The notes beneath the pieces were generated by a model. The model was not told the DNA's origin, did no database searches, and saw only the letters and a list, made by a program, of their open reading frames with translations. Both the position numbers and the translations under genes were made by a program. A stretch of DNA of 45,011 nt from Desulfarculales bacterium UBA702. Lineage in GTDB: Bacteria; Desulfobacterota; Syntrophobacteria; Syntrophobacterales; Syntrophobacteraceae. Below, one piece after another: positions 8,777 to 17,532 of this stretch. Positions within the stretch are counted from its first letter, which is position 1, and each line of letters opens with the position of its first letter. The stretch covers positions 1 to 45,011 of the forward strand of contig DBMI01000066.1 of assembly GCA_002298165.1 (NCBI GenBank), in the 5' to 3' direction.

Positions 8777-10538
8777 TTGCTTCCCCCTCGGCCTCGCGGA
8801 GCAGGCCGTCTATTATCGATAAACCGCGGTTCCAGAACCCCGGATCGGACAAATCGATCCCGAAAGGCCGCAGAAGCTCGCCGGGTTTTTCCAGACCCCC
8901 AGATGCGAGAAAATCGAGGTACATCGGTTCGAAACCTTCTCTCTCGCGGGTGTACTTATCGTAGAGCGCAAGCACAAGCAGTTCCCCGAAGGCATAGGCA
9001 TAGACGTAGCCGGGCGAATGGATAAAATGAGGAATGTATGACCACCAGATTCGGTAATGATCGAGAAGGCGCACTGAATCCCCAAACATCGCGGCCTGCG
9101 TGTCGATCCATGCTTTCGAAATAAATTCCGGGTCGAGTTCACCCCTCGTGCGCCGTGCATTGTGCACAATGTCCTCGAAGCGGTTCATTGAAACCTGGCG
9201 AAAGACTGTCGCAATGATATCCTCGATTTTCGAGCAGAGAAATGCCCGTCTTGATATGGGATCTTCCATTTCGCCGAGAATATGGCGAAAGACGAGCATT
9301 TCGCCGAAGACCGATGCGCTTTCGGCAGTGGTGAGTGGGGTTTCGGCATTGAAAAGCCCCTGTTCTCTTGCCAGGTACTGGTGAACCCCATGCCCGAGTT
9401 CATGTGCCAGGGTCATGACGTCGCGCTGCTTACCGGTAAAGTTAAGCAAAACGTAAGGATGGGCCGAGGGGACCACGGAATGGGAAAAGGCGCCGCTTCG
9501 CTTTCCGGGACTAACCGGGGCATCAATCCAGCCTTTTTCAAAAAAGAGGGATGCAATCGCGGCCATTTTTGGCGAGAAAGCTCCGTAAGCCGAAAGGACA
9601 ATCTCCCTGGCCTGCTCCCAGGAGTATTTCTCCTGTGAAAGGCCGGGAAGAGGCGCGTACCGGTCATAGTCGTAGAGATCATCGTAGCCAAGAATCCGGC
9701 GCTTCAGCCCGTAATAGCGTTCAACAATGTCATAACGGGACGCAACGGCCGATACAAGGGCTTCTACCATGGGGTCGTCGGCCTCATTATCGAGGTTTCG
9801 GGAGCTTATCCAGTTTGGATACTTCCGGAGCCGGTCGTCTATCGATTTATCGAGCAGTATTGTATTAAAGATATGAGTAAGTGGGGGCAGCAGCGATTCG
9901 AGTCCCTCCGTAAGCTCGGCCGCGGCCTTTCGCCTGACCTCGCGCTCCGGGTGATATAACTCGGAGAGTACCTCCGATTCGGTCCTTTTATTCGGACCGA
10001 ATTCCAACCGGCTTAGCATCTTGTCAAATAAAGCACTCCATGAGGATGCCCCCGCAGGCTCTTTTTCGGCCAGGATGCGCTCCTCGGGCTCACTGAGGAG
10101 GTAGGGCCCGTAGCGCCTGATCGACATTAAATAATGCCGGTACTTGGAGAGGGCTGGATCGGATGCAAGCGCCAGCGCCAAGCCTTCATCGATTTTGGTC
10201 CATTCCAGCTCGAAAAAAAGCGTATCCCGCTGCAACTCGCTGTAGAGTTCCTTCTGGGCCTGAAAGAGTCCGCTGGCCACCGAGTCATGGGTCCGGGTCG
10301 AAAAATATAGGTAAGAGTAGGCAAGCAGCTTCCGCGCCCGCTCGTTCAAATCTTCAAGAGACCTCACTGCCTCGAGCAGATCGGGCGCGCCCAAACCGCT
10401 AACATTGCCCCGGTAGCGGGAAAATTCTTTAGCTTTCTCGCGGCACCACCGCCCATCGGCATCAATTGCCGGATCGTCCGGCCCGGCATAAAGATCGCCA
10501 AGATTCCATCTGACATTTTCCACAGATTGATTTTCCAA
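8769..10538 (-). CDS. pepF: Oligoendopeptidase F (M3 family zinc metallopeptidase)
   Basis: A 589-residue cytoplasmic peptidase of the M3B family, about normal length. The zinc motif HELGHGVHQ lies near residue 380, followed by the downstream ETPLTTAESASVFGEM helix that supplies the third zinc ligand (Glu). The N-terminal helical domain begins with WNLGDLYAGPDDP, typical of PepF/M3 proteins. It cleaves short peptides and so recycles amino acids. It is the first gene of the minus-strand series and overlaps pyk by eight bases. The 350 bases upstream hold its presumed promoter and a long inverted repeat. Confidence 0.93.
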   Translation of the reverse strand: MENQSVENVRWNLGDLYAGPDDPAIDADGRWCREKAKEFSRYRGNVSGLGAPDLLEAVRSLEDLNERARKLLAYSYLYFSTRTHDSVASGLFQAQKELYSELQRDTLFFELEWTKIDEGLALALASDPALSKYRHYLMSIRRYGPYLLSEPEERILAEKEPAGASSWSALFDKMLSRLEFGPNKRTESEVLSELYHPEREVRRKAAAELTEGLESLLPPLTHIFNTILLDKSIDDRLRKYPNWISSRNLDNEADDPMVEALVSAVASRYDIVERYYGLKRRILGYDDLYDYDRYAPLPGLSQEKYSWEQAREIVLSAYGAFSPKMAAIASLFFEKGWIDAPVSPGKRSGAFSHSVVPSAHPYVLLNFTGKQRDVMTLAHELGHGVHQYLAREQGLFNAETPLTTAESASVFGEMLVFRHILGEMEDPISRRAFLCSKIEDIIATVFRQVSMNRFEDIVHNARRTRGELDPEFISKAWIDTQAAMFGDSVRLLDHYRIWWSYIPHFIHSPGYVYAYAFGELLVLALYDKYTREREGFEPMYLDFLASGGLEKPGELLRPFGIDLSDPGFWNRGLSIIDGLLREAEGEANA

Positions 10539-10644
10539 AAAAACCCCCTTCGTGGAGGAATGAATGTTTTTAGGATGGGCACCGGGCTTTATCGTTCCCG
10601 CTGTTTCCGCCGGTCTCTGGCCGGTCGCCGCAATTTATCTTACC

Positions 10645-10660
10645 AATTTGCATTCAAGTT
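10645..10660. repeat. 16-bp direct repeat shared with 30095-30110
   Basis: AATTTGCATTCAAGTT occurs here and again, same orientation, at 30095-30110. Both copies sit a short distance before a long hairpin repeat (10662-10746 and 30134-30206), so the 16-mer may be a conserved edge of one element family. I did not see a third copy. Confidence 0.6.
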
Positions 10661-10661
10661 C

Positions 10662-10746
10662 TTGTAGTCTAGCCCCTTGTGGGCGTGCTTTTCGCGCTCG
10701 GGCTGGTCGGCGCTCGATACAACGCCCACAAGGGGCTAGACTACAA
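10662..10746. repeat. 25-bp perfect inverted repeat, 35-base loop
   Basis: The arm 10662-10686 (beginning TTGTAGTCTAGCC) is an exact reverse complement of 10722-10746 (ending GGCTAGACTACAA). The loop is GC-rich. Each arm contains CCCCTTGTGGGCG or its complement. There is no T-run, so it is not an ordinary terminator; it looks like a miniature repeat element or REP-type hairpin. Confidence 0.75.
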
Positions 10747-10894
10747 TTTAAATATCTCCCGGTAGATTCTGACCACGAATTGTTGCATATCGGACAAATC
10801 AAATCTTTTTGATTCCATGCGCATAAAACGCCATAATCTAAACGGTCGCAACAGCATTCGGAAATGTCCAGGGCCGCGAAAGAAAGGAGGCGAA

Positions 10895-11173
10895 ATGTCC
10901 GAGTCGGCAAAGAAGATAGCCACCTATGACGATTTGTACAACCTTCCTGAAAACGTGGTCGGACAGATCATCGACGGCGAACTTATCGCAACTCCGTGGC
11001 AGTCACGCCGGCACGCCCTCGCATCAACAGCATTGAGCGCAAAGCTCGGACGACTTTACGACCTTGGGGAAGGCGGACAGGGCGGATGGATTATCTTACA
11101 CAGTTTGGAAGTGAAGATGGGAGAGAACATCCTGTGTGCCGGACATGAGGCGAGCCAGCACTGCTTTCAATAG
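10895..11173 (+). pseudogene. Truncated Uma2 family (DUF820) nuclease-like protein
   Basis: From ATG 10895, with a strong AAAGGAGGCGAA site, the frame reads as the first half of an Uma2-family protein: ATYDDLYNLPENVVGQIIDGE, then ATPWQSRRHALASTALSAK, then GGWIILHSLEV and ENIL. Intact members have about 190 residues and continue with VPDLAGWRR-like sequence and a catalytic Asp/Lys core. Here the frame shifts after ENIL (the next frame gives VPDM) and the rest is lost, leaving 92 residues. The gene is almost certainly dead. The 3' end abuts a minus-strand membrane gene. Confidence 0.75.
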
Positions 11174-11595
11174 ATTATCGTCCAGTGATACACCCAAGAC
11201 CATTCTACTGGGACATATATCCACACCCATCCAGCTAAAACGAAGATTACACGGTACCAGCTCAGACCAAAAAAGGCTTTATCCCTTTTTATATTGAGGA
11301 TTGCTGATGCCAATGCCCAACCTGAAGCGACGGAAGCAGTAAGCAGCATCAAAATACCCATAAACCCGTAAGGTAGCGGTGAGATAGAGTAATGTTCTTG
11401 AGGGTGCAATGCGAGACGAAGAACAAGACTGCCAGGAAGGTATAAGGGCGTCGTCCACGCAAAATCAGATCTTCCGTACTCGGTCCAGCCGTTAGGAATC
11501 TTGTGAATTCCCTCGGAAAGATCTAACAGCCTATAGGCTACTATCCAGTTGTAGAAGACGTGACAGATTGCAAGCACAATTGTACATACCACCAA
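11167..11595 (-). CDS. Predicted membrane protein, unknown function
   Basis: A 142-residue protein with about three to four hydrophobic segments: near residues 1-21, 70-95 and 112-138. The C-terminal part is very Trp/Tyr-rich (VLAGWVWIYVPVEWSW). I do not recognise it. The start is uncertain: TTG at 11595 has no spaced ribosome binding site. A good GGAGGT site upstream points to a GTG at about 11628 in a different frame that ends after some 28 codons, so the gene may carry an early frameshift. It lies in a decayed accessory region. Confidence 0.45.
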   Translation of the reverse strand: MVVCTIVLAICHVFYNWIVAYRLLDLSEGIHKIPNGWTEYGRSDFAWTTPLYLPGSLVLRLALHPQEHYSISPLPYGFMGILMLLTASVASGWALASAILNIKRDKAFFGLSWYRVIFVLAGWVWIYVPVEWSWVYHWTIIY

Positions 11596-11713
11596 CCTGC
11601 TGGCTTGTTTTCTGTTTGAGTCTCCACCGTTTTACCTCCGGTTTGCCCGTTGGCGGTGGTGTTCTTTTCTTCTCACCAGATTATGAGTTTTTGGGGGAAC
11701 AGCTCTGTTCGAT

Positions 11714-12139
11714 TTATGCCACGTCAGCAACGCGAGGTTTCTTCGGCCGGCCCCCCCGCTTGCCATTGGATCGCGCTGCAGCGCTTTTGGCCGCCGATGT
11801 TGATTTGCCCCCGGACTTGCCCAACTGCGAGGCGATCCATTTCCGCGATCCCATGAAACCCTCAAGCAGGCTGGGCAGATAAAGATCGGCATCAAGGGCG
11901 GGGAAGTGGAGACCTAGCCCAGACGGTGAAATCTCGATTTCGGTAAGCTGTTCCGGCTTGGCTTCTTCAAGGCCCTGGGCAGCTTGCGGCTCGAACATGA
12001 TAGAGAGGCCGGTGCTAAGGTCTATAACCAGGCGTCCGATGCTGCTGTCAAAGTGCGCCGCTATGGCGGTTGGCCCCTTTTCCAGTTGTGCCTTCGCTCG
12101 CTCGTTCGCTGCCTTGATTTCGTCTTTAGGGTAGTCCAT
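11714..12139 (-). CDS. DUF2442 domain protein with basic tail
   Basis: A 141-residue protein from ATG 12139, preceded by GCAGGATTC. The central part (LSTGLSIMFEPQAAQGL, then EIEISPSGLGLHFPALDADL) is typical of DUF2442. The last 40 residues are rich in Lys, Ser and Ala and end in KRGGRPKKPRVADVA, which suggests nucleic-acid binding (inference). It overlaps the end of the DUF4160 gene by 14 bases. DUF4160/DUF2442 pairs are common small two-gene cassettes in mobile regions and have been proposed to be toxin-antitoxin-like; this is not demonstrated here. Longer upstream in-frame starts only re-read the DUF4160 gene. Confidence 0.75.
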   Translation of the reverse strand: MDYPKDEIKAANERAKAQLEKGPTAIAAHFDSSIGRLVIDLSTGLSIMFEPQAAQGLEEAKPEQLTEIEISPSGLGLHFPALDADLYLPSLLEGFMGSRKWIASQLGKSGGKSTSAAKSAAARSNGKRGGRPKKPRVADVA

Positions 12140-12374
12140 GAATCCTGCTCCATTCGGCGCACAGGTGCGCCGTTCTTGCTGTAAGAGCCGCCTTGATTTT
12201 CGAGAGGTCGCTTGCCGGAAAATTATAATTCTCACGCAGATCCGGCGTCCCTTTAGGGCAATTGAGCTTAAAGACGGCTTCACAGTCATTTCCGATAACA
12301 TGCACATGGGCGGGTCGATGGTCGTTTGGATAGATCACCACACGCAGACCGCCAATCATGTCAACTGTAGGCAT
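12126..12374 (-). CDS. DUF4160 domain protein
   Basis: An 82-residue protein with the DUF4160 hallmark IYPNDHRPAHVHVIG near the N-terminus, which places several histidines close together. The rest (FKLNCPKGTPDLRENYNF) also matches. ATG at 12374 is taken because it begins exactly at the family N-terminus (MPTVDMIGGLRV). It is first in a two-gene cassette with the DUF2442 protein, overlapping by 14 bases. Function is unknown; the gene order resembles that of small toxin-antitoxin-like pairs. Confidence 0.78.
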   Translation of the reverse strand: MPTVDMIGGLRVVIYPNDHRPAHVHVIGNDCEAVFKLNCPKGTPDLRENYNFPASDLSKIKAALTARTAHLCAEWSRIHGLP

Positions 12375-12553
12375 CTTATCATAAACCTAAGCGCTTGGGT
12401 TAAGTTTTTCTGCAGAAATCATCATCGGTGCAGATCACTCAAATTTTGATAATCTTGTGATTGCTACACTGGTGGCAAAAAATTGCCCATTATGCCCGTT
12501 AACCTCCCTCTGAGCCGGTGGTTACTTTTGAGGTGTACTTTTCGCAACCCTAA

Positions 12554-13954
12554 TTATCCAAAATCCCCCTCCAAAAAACTCCTGTCAGGCACGAACATCT
12601 TTCCGGGGTTCATGATATTAAGCGGATCGAGTGCCTCTTTGATGCGCCGCATGGCATCGAGGCCGCCGGGGCCGACTTCCAGCTCGATAAAGGGGGATTT
12701 AGCGATTCCGATGCCGTGCTCCCCGGACAGGGTGCCCTGGAGGTCCAGCACTATTTTAAAGAGCTCCTCCACCGCTTTTGCCGCACGCTTTGCTTCATCG
12801 GGGTTTTTTCTGTCGAGCATGATATTGGTGTGTATGTTGCCGTCCCCGGCATGACCGAAGCAGACTATGATAAGATTGTATTTATCTGCCAATTCCTTGA
12901 CGGCGCGAACCAAGTTCGGGATTTTGGATCGCGGAACCGTGACGTCCTCGTTGATTTTCCCCGGCTTGATCCGGCCAAGGGCCGGCGATATGGACCTTCT
13001 GGCCTGCCAGAGCTTTTCACGCTCAGGTTCGGTGCGGGCGGCCTCGGTCCGGGACGCCCCGCAACTCTGACAGATTCTCCCAATTTGTTCTATCTGGGCA
13101 TCAAGCACAATACCCGGACCGTCCACTTCGATAAGCATCATTGCCTCGGCATCTGACGGTAGTCCGGCATTAATGTAATTTTCGACGGCCTGGATTGTTG
13201 CCTGGTCCAGTAATTCCATGGTCGAAGGTATTATGCGGTTTTTGAGTATCTCGCCAACTGCCCGGGCCGCATCGTCAATTTTCGGAAATACGGCGGTAAT
13301 GGTACGCACCGATTCAGGGGCGGGCACCAGGCGGACAATGATCGAGGTAAAAATCCCGAGTGTGCCTTCGGACCCGGTCATGAGCCTTGTTAAATCGTAT
13401 CCCACCACACCCTTCATTGTACGAGTCCCTGTGCGCACGATGTCTCCGGTTGGAAGCACCACCTCCAAACCAAGTATGTAGTCGCGGGTTACGCCGTATT
13501 TAACTGCCTTTGGACCTCCGGAGCACATGGCAACATTCCCGCCCATTGTTGAGAAAGGAAGGCTCGCCGGGTCCGGGGGGTAGAGAAGCCCCATTTTTGA
13601 CACTGCTTTCTGAAAATCCCCCGTCACAACCCCTGGCTCGACAACCGCGATCATATTGTCGGCATCTATCTCAATTATTCTGTTCAAACGGTTTGTAACC
13701 AATACCAGACCGCCCTTGGCCAGGCACGCCCCCACCATTCCCGAACCCGATCCCCTCGGAAAGATCGCAAAACGCTCCCGGTTTGCAAGCTTAACAAGCT
13801 CCGAAATCTCAGCGGCGCTGCCCGGAAAGGCCACTGCTTCGGGCCGGAAATGCATTTTGCTGGCGTCGAAACTGTAGCAATGGAGGTCCTCCGGCGCTGT
13901 GGACAGGTGCTCTTTTCCGACAATCGATCGAATTTCTTTGAGAGGCAGGGGCAT
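12554..13954 (-). CDS. glcD: FAD-linked oxidase, glycolate/D-lactate dehydrogenase GlcD type
   Basis: A 466-residue flavoprotein with an N-terminal FAD-binding PCMH domain (FPRGSGSGMVGACLAKGG; GGNVAMCSGGPKAVKYG; MTGSEGTLGI) and the C-terminal FAD-oxidase domain (CFGHAGDGNIHTNIM; LSGEHGIGIAKSPF). It oxidises a 2-hydroxy acid such as glycolate or D-lactate, usually passing electrons to an Fe-S partner. No GlcE/GlcF or LutA-type partner is encoded next to it. I choose ATG 13954 because PLPLKEIRSIVGKEHL is the normal N-terminus; the longer frame from 14164 adds 70 residues of no family character. It is divergent from namZ. Confidence 0.9.
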   Translation of the reverse strand: MPLPLKEIRSIVGKEHLSTAPEDLHCYSFDASKMHFRPEAVAFPGSAAEISELVKLANRERFAIFPRGSGSGMVGACLAKGGLVLVTNRLNRIIEIDADNMIAVVEPGVVTGDFQKAVSKMGLLYPPDPASLPFSTMGGNVAMCSGGPKAVKYGVTRDYILGLEVVLPTGDIVRTGTRTMKGVVGYDLTRLMTGSEGTLGIFTSIIVRLVPAPESVRTITAVFPKIDDAARAVGEILKNRIIPSTMELLDQATIQAVENYINAGLPSDAEAMMLIEVDGPGIVLDAQIEQIGRICQSCGASRTEAARTEPEREKLWQARRSISPALGRIKPGKINEDVTVPRSKIPNLVRAVKELADKYNLIIVCFGHAGDGNIHTNIMLDRKNPDEAKRAAKAVEELFKIVLDLQGTLSGEHGIGIAKSPFIELEVGPGGLDAMRRIKEALDPLNIMNPGKMFVPDRSFLEGDFG

Positions 13955-14363
13955 GGATCGGGAAATTCCTTTCTGTTTTTGCCGCACAGCGTTATTATCT
14001 GTGGCGATTTCATCCGGGGAGGTCGTGCTTTTTCGGCAACTTCCTACGGAACGAACAAATCCGGTCGGATTTTGGCGAACTCGGCGGAAAGGGTCAATAA
14101 AATCCTGACACCCCCGCCGCTTTTTGTCAAAATTTCGTCGCAGGAGCGCTGAATCTTCCGGCAAGCCGGAAAGCTTGCCCAGGTAAAGGGCCGCTCAGCG
14201 TGGTATCTTTGGCTATATGGCTCAGCAGTTCGGTTTTCGAGCTTCGGGATACGAATTCGTAATAGTTTGACCCAAGCCGGACCAGATTGGAGCAGCAAAA
14301 TCGTATGCCAATGGATGCAGGCTTGTAATAGAATTCATACACCAGAAGGACCCGAACAATAAT
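13955..14363. other. Divergent intergenic region, glcD/namZ
   Basis: A region of 409 bases between two divergent genes that must contain both promoters. I see a small hairpin (TCCGGC...GCCGGA) near 14157-14170, but no gene and no clear promoter match. Confidence 0.4.
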
Positions 14364-15545
14364 ATGTCGGAAACTAAATTCCTTCTCGGATGCGAGCGTT
14401 TGACAGAGTCTCCGCCTAAATGGCTCAGATCGGCCCGCCTCGGGCTTCTGTCTAACCAGGCGTCCGTTTCCAGCTCTTTTCGGCATGTAAAAGAGATCAT
14501 AATTTCAGCAGGGGGACGGCTGTCCTGTCTTTTTTCTCCTCAGCACGGCTTCTATTCCGAAAAACAGGCAAATATGATCGAGTCAGCCAACGGTCGCGAC
14601 GAGGAGCTTCGGATACCTGTCGTGAGTCTGTACGCTGAGAGCCGGGTGCCTCCAGCGGAAGCACTTGACTTGATTGATATTTTAATCGTCGATCTACAGG
14701 ACGTGGGTACCCGGGTCTACACCTATACGACAACGATGGGACTGTGCATGGAGGCGGCCGCGCGCGCCGGCGTGAAAGTTGTTGTCCTGGACAGGCCTAA
14801 TCCCATTACTGGTACGGAAATTGAAGGTAACCTGCCCGATGTGGATTTCCGTTCCTTTGTTGGAAGGTACAATGTCCCGATGCGACATGGGTTGACACCA
14901 GGTGAATTTGCCGGCTTGATCCGATCAGAGGCATGCGATGAATGTGACCTCGAAGTGATCGGCATGCGCGGTTGGAGCCGAAGCCTTTTTTATGGCGATC
15001 TCGGGTTCCAATGGGTTTTTCCATCGCCCAATATGCCCACATGGCAGACCGCCCTGCTCTATCCCGGAATGGTTCTCCTTGAGGGAACCAACGTGAGCGA
15101 AGGGCGCGGGACAACCATCCCATTTCAGATCTTCGGCGCACCGTGGTTAAATCAGGCGCGGGTTTTCGAAAGGATGGAAAAATCCGGGATATTCGGAGCT
15201 GTTTTAAGGCCGCTGGTCTTCGAGCCGGCTTTCGACAAGTATAAAGGGGAACCCTGCTTCGGGTTTCAACTGCATATAACGGACAAGAAGAGATTCATGC
15301 CGTACAGGACGGGGCTCGCCATCATCCAGGCGCTTCTGGCGGAGCATCCGGAAGAGTTCCGCTGGCTTGATCCGCCGTACGAATATGAATGGGAAAAGCT
15401 TCCAATAGACATTCTTATCGGAAGCGGCACGATTCGGCGCAGAATCGAGGCAGGAGAAGACCTGGATTCACTCGAATCGGAATGGAGCAGCGACCTGGCC
15501 GAGTACCGGCTGGGGAGAGAGCAGTTCAGGCTCTACTCAGATTAA
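14364..15545 (+). CDS. namZ: DUF1343 family exo-beta-N-acetylmuramidase (NamZ-like)
   Basis: A 393-residue protein of the DUF1343/NamZ family, whose characterised member releases terminal MurNAc from peptidoglycan fragments. Typical stretches are GLLSNQASV, LFSPQHGFYSEKQANM, VDLQDVGTRVYTYTTTM, VLDRPNPITG and EGRGTTIPFQIFGAP. There is no signal peptide, so this copy probably acts in the cytoplasm during wall recycling. It stands alone on the plus strand and converges on lepB. The ATG was chosen because the frame begins with the family N-terminus; the ribosome binding site is weak. Confidence 0.9.
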   Translation: MSETKFLLGCERLTESPPKWLRSARLGLLSNQASVSSSFRHVKEIIISAGGRLSCLFSPQHGFYSEKQANMIESANGRDEELRIPVVSLYAESRVPPAEALDLIDILIVDLQDVGTRVYTYTTTMGLCMEAAARAGVKVVVLDRPNPITGTEIEGNLPDVDFRSFVGRYNVPMRHGLTPGEFAGLIRSEACDECDLEVIGMRGWSRSLFYGDLGFQWVFPSPNMPTWQTALLYPGMVLLEGTNVSEGRGTTIPFQIFGAPWLNQARVFERMEKSGIFGAVLRPLVFEPAFDKYKGEPCFGFQLHITDKKRFMPYRTGLAIIQALLAEHPEEFRWLDPPYEYEWEKLPIDILIGSGTIRRRIEAGEDLDSLESEWSSDLAEYRLGREQFRLYSD

Positions 15546-15663
15546 TGTCCGGTGGCCGGGATTTTCCGTTCCGTCCGCACCGGTGAAACAGTTATTTGAA
15601 AAAATGAATCGAGCAACTGACAGCTGTTTAAAGGATCGAAGGTCCGGACCGCAATGGGCGGGG

Positions 15664-16335
15664 TTATTCGAGCAGTTTCCCAATCCTGTTCCAGCGGATA
15701 TATCCATCCGAGGACGAGGTTGTGGCGCTCACTTCACCATCCTGGTTCCATGACCAGTAAATAATGAAAGCTTCGCCTTTGAGATCGTTCAGATCCACGA
15801 ATTTCCAGAAGCGGCTGTCGTAGCTCTCGTCGCGATTGTCGCCCATTACGAACATAGAATTTGGAGGAACGACCAGCGGCCCCATGTTATCCCTTGGGCT
15901 GACGCCGGCCGGGAGGACTGTGTTGGTTGAAAAAACAGCGTAAGGTTCATCCAGGAGATGGTCGTTAACGTAAACTTTTTTATCTTTAATTTGCACCGTA
16001 TCCCCTGGTAACCCTATGACCCTTTTGATAAAATCCTTGGACGGGTCGACCGGGTACTGGAAAACGACAATATCGAACCTTTTTGGATCACTGATGTGAA
16101 GAACTTCTTTATTGATGATCGGGATCTTGATTCCATAAATGAACTTGTTGACCAATATATGATCGCCGATAAGAAGGGTCGGCTTCATAGATCCGGATGG
16201 GATTTTGAATGCCTGGACAACAAAAGCTCGAATAAAAAGAGCCAGGAGAATGGCGATTATCATCGCCTCGCCGTATTCCCGGACAAGGCTTTTTTGCCTG
16301 ATTTTTTCGTTTGGAGTTTCAGTCGCGAATTTCAA
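15664..16335 (-). CDS. lepB: Signal peptidase I
   Basis: A 223-residue type I signal peptidase, an inner-membrane serine protease that removes signal peptides from exported proteins. A single membrane segment (about residues 23-42) precedes the catalytic block KIPSGSMKPTLLIGD with nucleophile Ser49. The general-base Lys is in DFIKRVIGLPGD, and MGDNRDESYDSR is the conserved C-terminal box. The start is TTG at 16335, seven bases after AGGAG, giving MKFATETPNEK. It is transcribed alone, divergent from the pil cluster, with a plausible promoter at 16374-16402. Confidence 0.95.
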   Translation of the reverse strand: MKFATETPNEKIRQKSLVREYGEAMIIAILLALFIRAFVVQAFKIPSGSMKPTLLIGDHILVNKFIYGIKIPIINKEVLHISDPKRFDIVVFQYPVDPSKDFIKRVIGLPGDTVQIKDKKVYVNDHLLDEPYAVFSTNTVLPAGVSPRDNMGPLVVPPNSMFVMGDNRDESYDSRFWKFVDLNDLKGEAFIIYWSWNQDGEVSATTSSSDGYIRWNRIGKLLE

Positions 16336-16373
16336 ATTTAGCTCCTCTCACCGAGTGAATTGCACAAGCAGGT

Positions 16374-16402
16374 AGTGTAATAAGTTTCTTGCAAGGTTTC
16401 AA
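16374..16402 (-). promoter_or_regulatory. Candidate sigma-70-type promoter for lepB
   Basis: On the minus strand, TTGAAA (16402-16397, five of six consensus bases) and TACACT (16379-16374, four of six) are separated by 17 bases. Transcription would begin about 40 bases before the TTG start of lepB. Confidence 0.45.
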
Positions 16403-16473
16403 GCGATGATGGTAAATTGAAAAAAACCGTGAGAAGTCAATAATTAATTGAAAATTTGGAGATGCTTTTCCTT

Positions 16474-17532
16474 ATGTCGCTCTTTTCAAGAACAGAAAAT
16501 TTAATAGGGCTGGACATAGGCACCCACAGCATTAAGATGGTGCAGGTGCGCTCAGACGATGCCAGGCCTAGGCTCATCAGCATGGGAATAGTCCCCATGC
16601 CCAGTGATGTCCTGCTGGAAGGCCGGGTGGTCAAGCCTGAGATCGTCGCGAGTGCCGTCCGGCAGCTTTCCACTCACCTGAAGGTCCGGAAAAAATCGGC
16701 AGCAATCTGTATTTCCGGATACGATGTGATGATAAAGAAGATCGAGCTTCCCACGATGACCGAAGAAGAGCTCGAGACCAGGATGCAGGCTGAACTTGGC
16801 CAATATATACCGTACAATGTCGAAGAGGTGGATATCGATTATCAGGTGCTGGATGTCGTAAAGGACCGCGCCAATTTCATGGAAGTTCTCCTGGTCGCGG
16901 CCAAAAAAGAATCGGTTGGCGACTACAGCAACCTTTTGAAGCTCTCGGGGTTCGAGCCCCATGTGGTCGATGTTGATTTCTTTGCACTGGGCAATGCGTT
17001 CGAATCCACGCACGGACAGGACGAAGAGAGTATCGCGCTGCTGGACATCGGGGCCAGCAAGGCCGTAATGAATATTACCTGCAAGGGAACCCCGATTTTT
17101 ACGAGGGGCATTTCCATTGGCGGCAACCAGATAACCGAAACCATAAGGGACCAGTTCAAGATTACTGACCAAGAGGCGGAAAACGTCAAATTGGGTGAAG
17201 CCGTCGAGAATTATCCGGCAAGGGAAATTGAGGAAATTTTTGTTTCCACCGTGCGAAGTTGGGTAAACGAGTGCAGCCGGGCAGTGGACTTCTACTACAA
17301 TAATTACCCGGACAAGAGGATCAAGGCACTATATATAAGCGGTGGTTCCTCCCGTATTCCGGGGCTTGATAAAGTTTTCAATGAAAGCATGGAGGTTCCC
17401 GTCGAGATTTTCAATCCGCTTTCGCGGGCTCAGTACGACCCGAACCAGTTTGACCCGGCGTATATCGACTATATTGGCCCGCAGATGGCGATTTCGCTTG
17501 GACTGGCTCTAAGAAAGACTAAAGAGAAATGA
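16474..17532 (+). CDS. pilM: Type IV pilus assembly protein PilM
   Basis: A 352-residue actin-like cytoplasmic ATPase that forms the inner ring of the type IV pilus alignment complex. The N-terminal ENLIGLDIGTHSIKMVQ is the phosphate-binding strand of the actin fold, and LLDIGASKAVMNI and ALYISGGSSRIPGL are the later nucleotide-binding blocks. ATG 16474 gives the usual start (MSLFSRTENLIGLD); ATG 16462 or TTG 16456 would add a few residues. The final ATGA overlaps the pilN start, showing coupling. Confidence 0.93.
   Translation: MSLFSRTENLIGLDIGTHSIKMVQVRSDDARPRLISMGIVPMPSDVLLEGRVVKPEIVASAVRQLSTHLKVRKKSAAICISGYDVMIKKIELPTMTEEELETRMQAELGQYIPYNVEEVDIDYQVLDVVKDRANFMEVLLVAAKKESVGDYSNLLKLSGFEPHVVDVDFFALGNAFESTHGQDEESIALLDIGASKAVMNITCKGTPIFTRGISIGGNQITETIRDQFKITDQEAENVKLGEAVENYPAREIEEIFVSTVRSWVNECSRAVDFYYNNYPDKRIKALYISGGSSRIPGLDKVFNESMEVPVEIFNPLSRAQYDPNQFDPAYIDYIGPQMAISLGLALRKTKEK

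Larger units (their letters stand above)
10539..10894. other. Intergenic region with a long inverted repeat
   Basis: Between the divergent pepF gene and the Uma2 remnant. It holds the 16-mer AATTTGCATTCAAGTT at 10645-10660, the 25-bp perfect inverted repeat at 10662-10746 and no recognisable gene. Confidence 0.6.
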
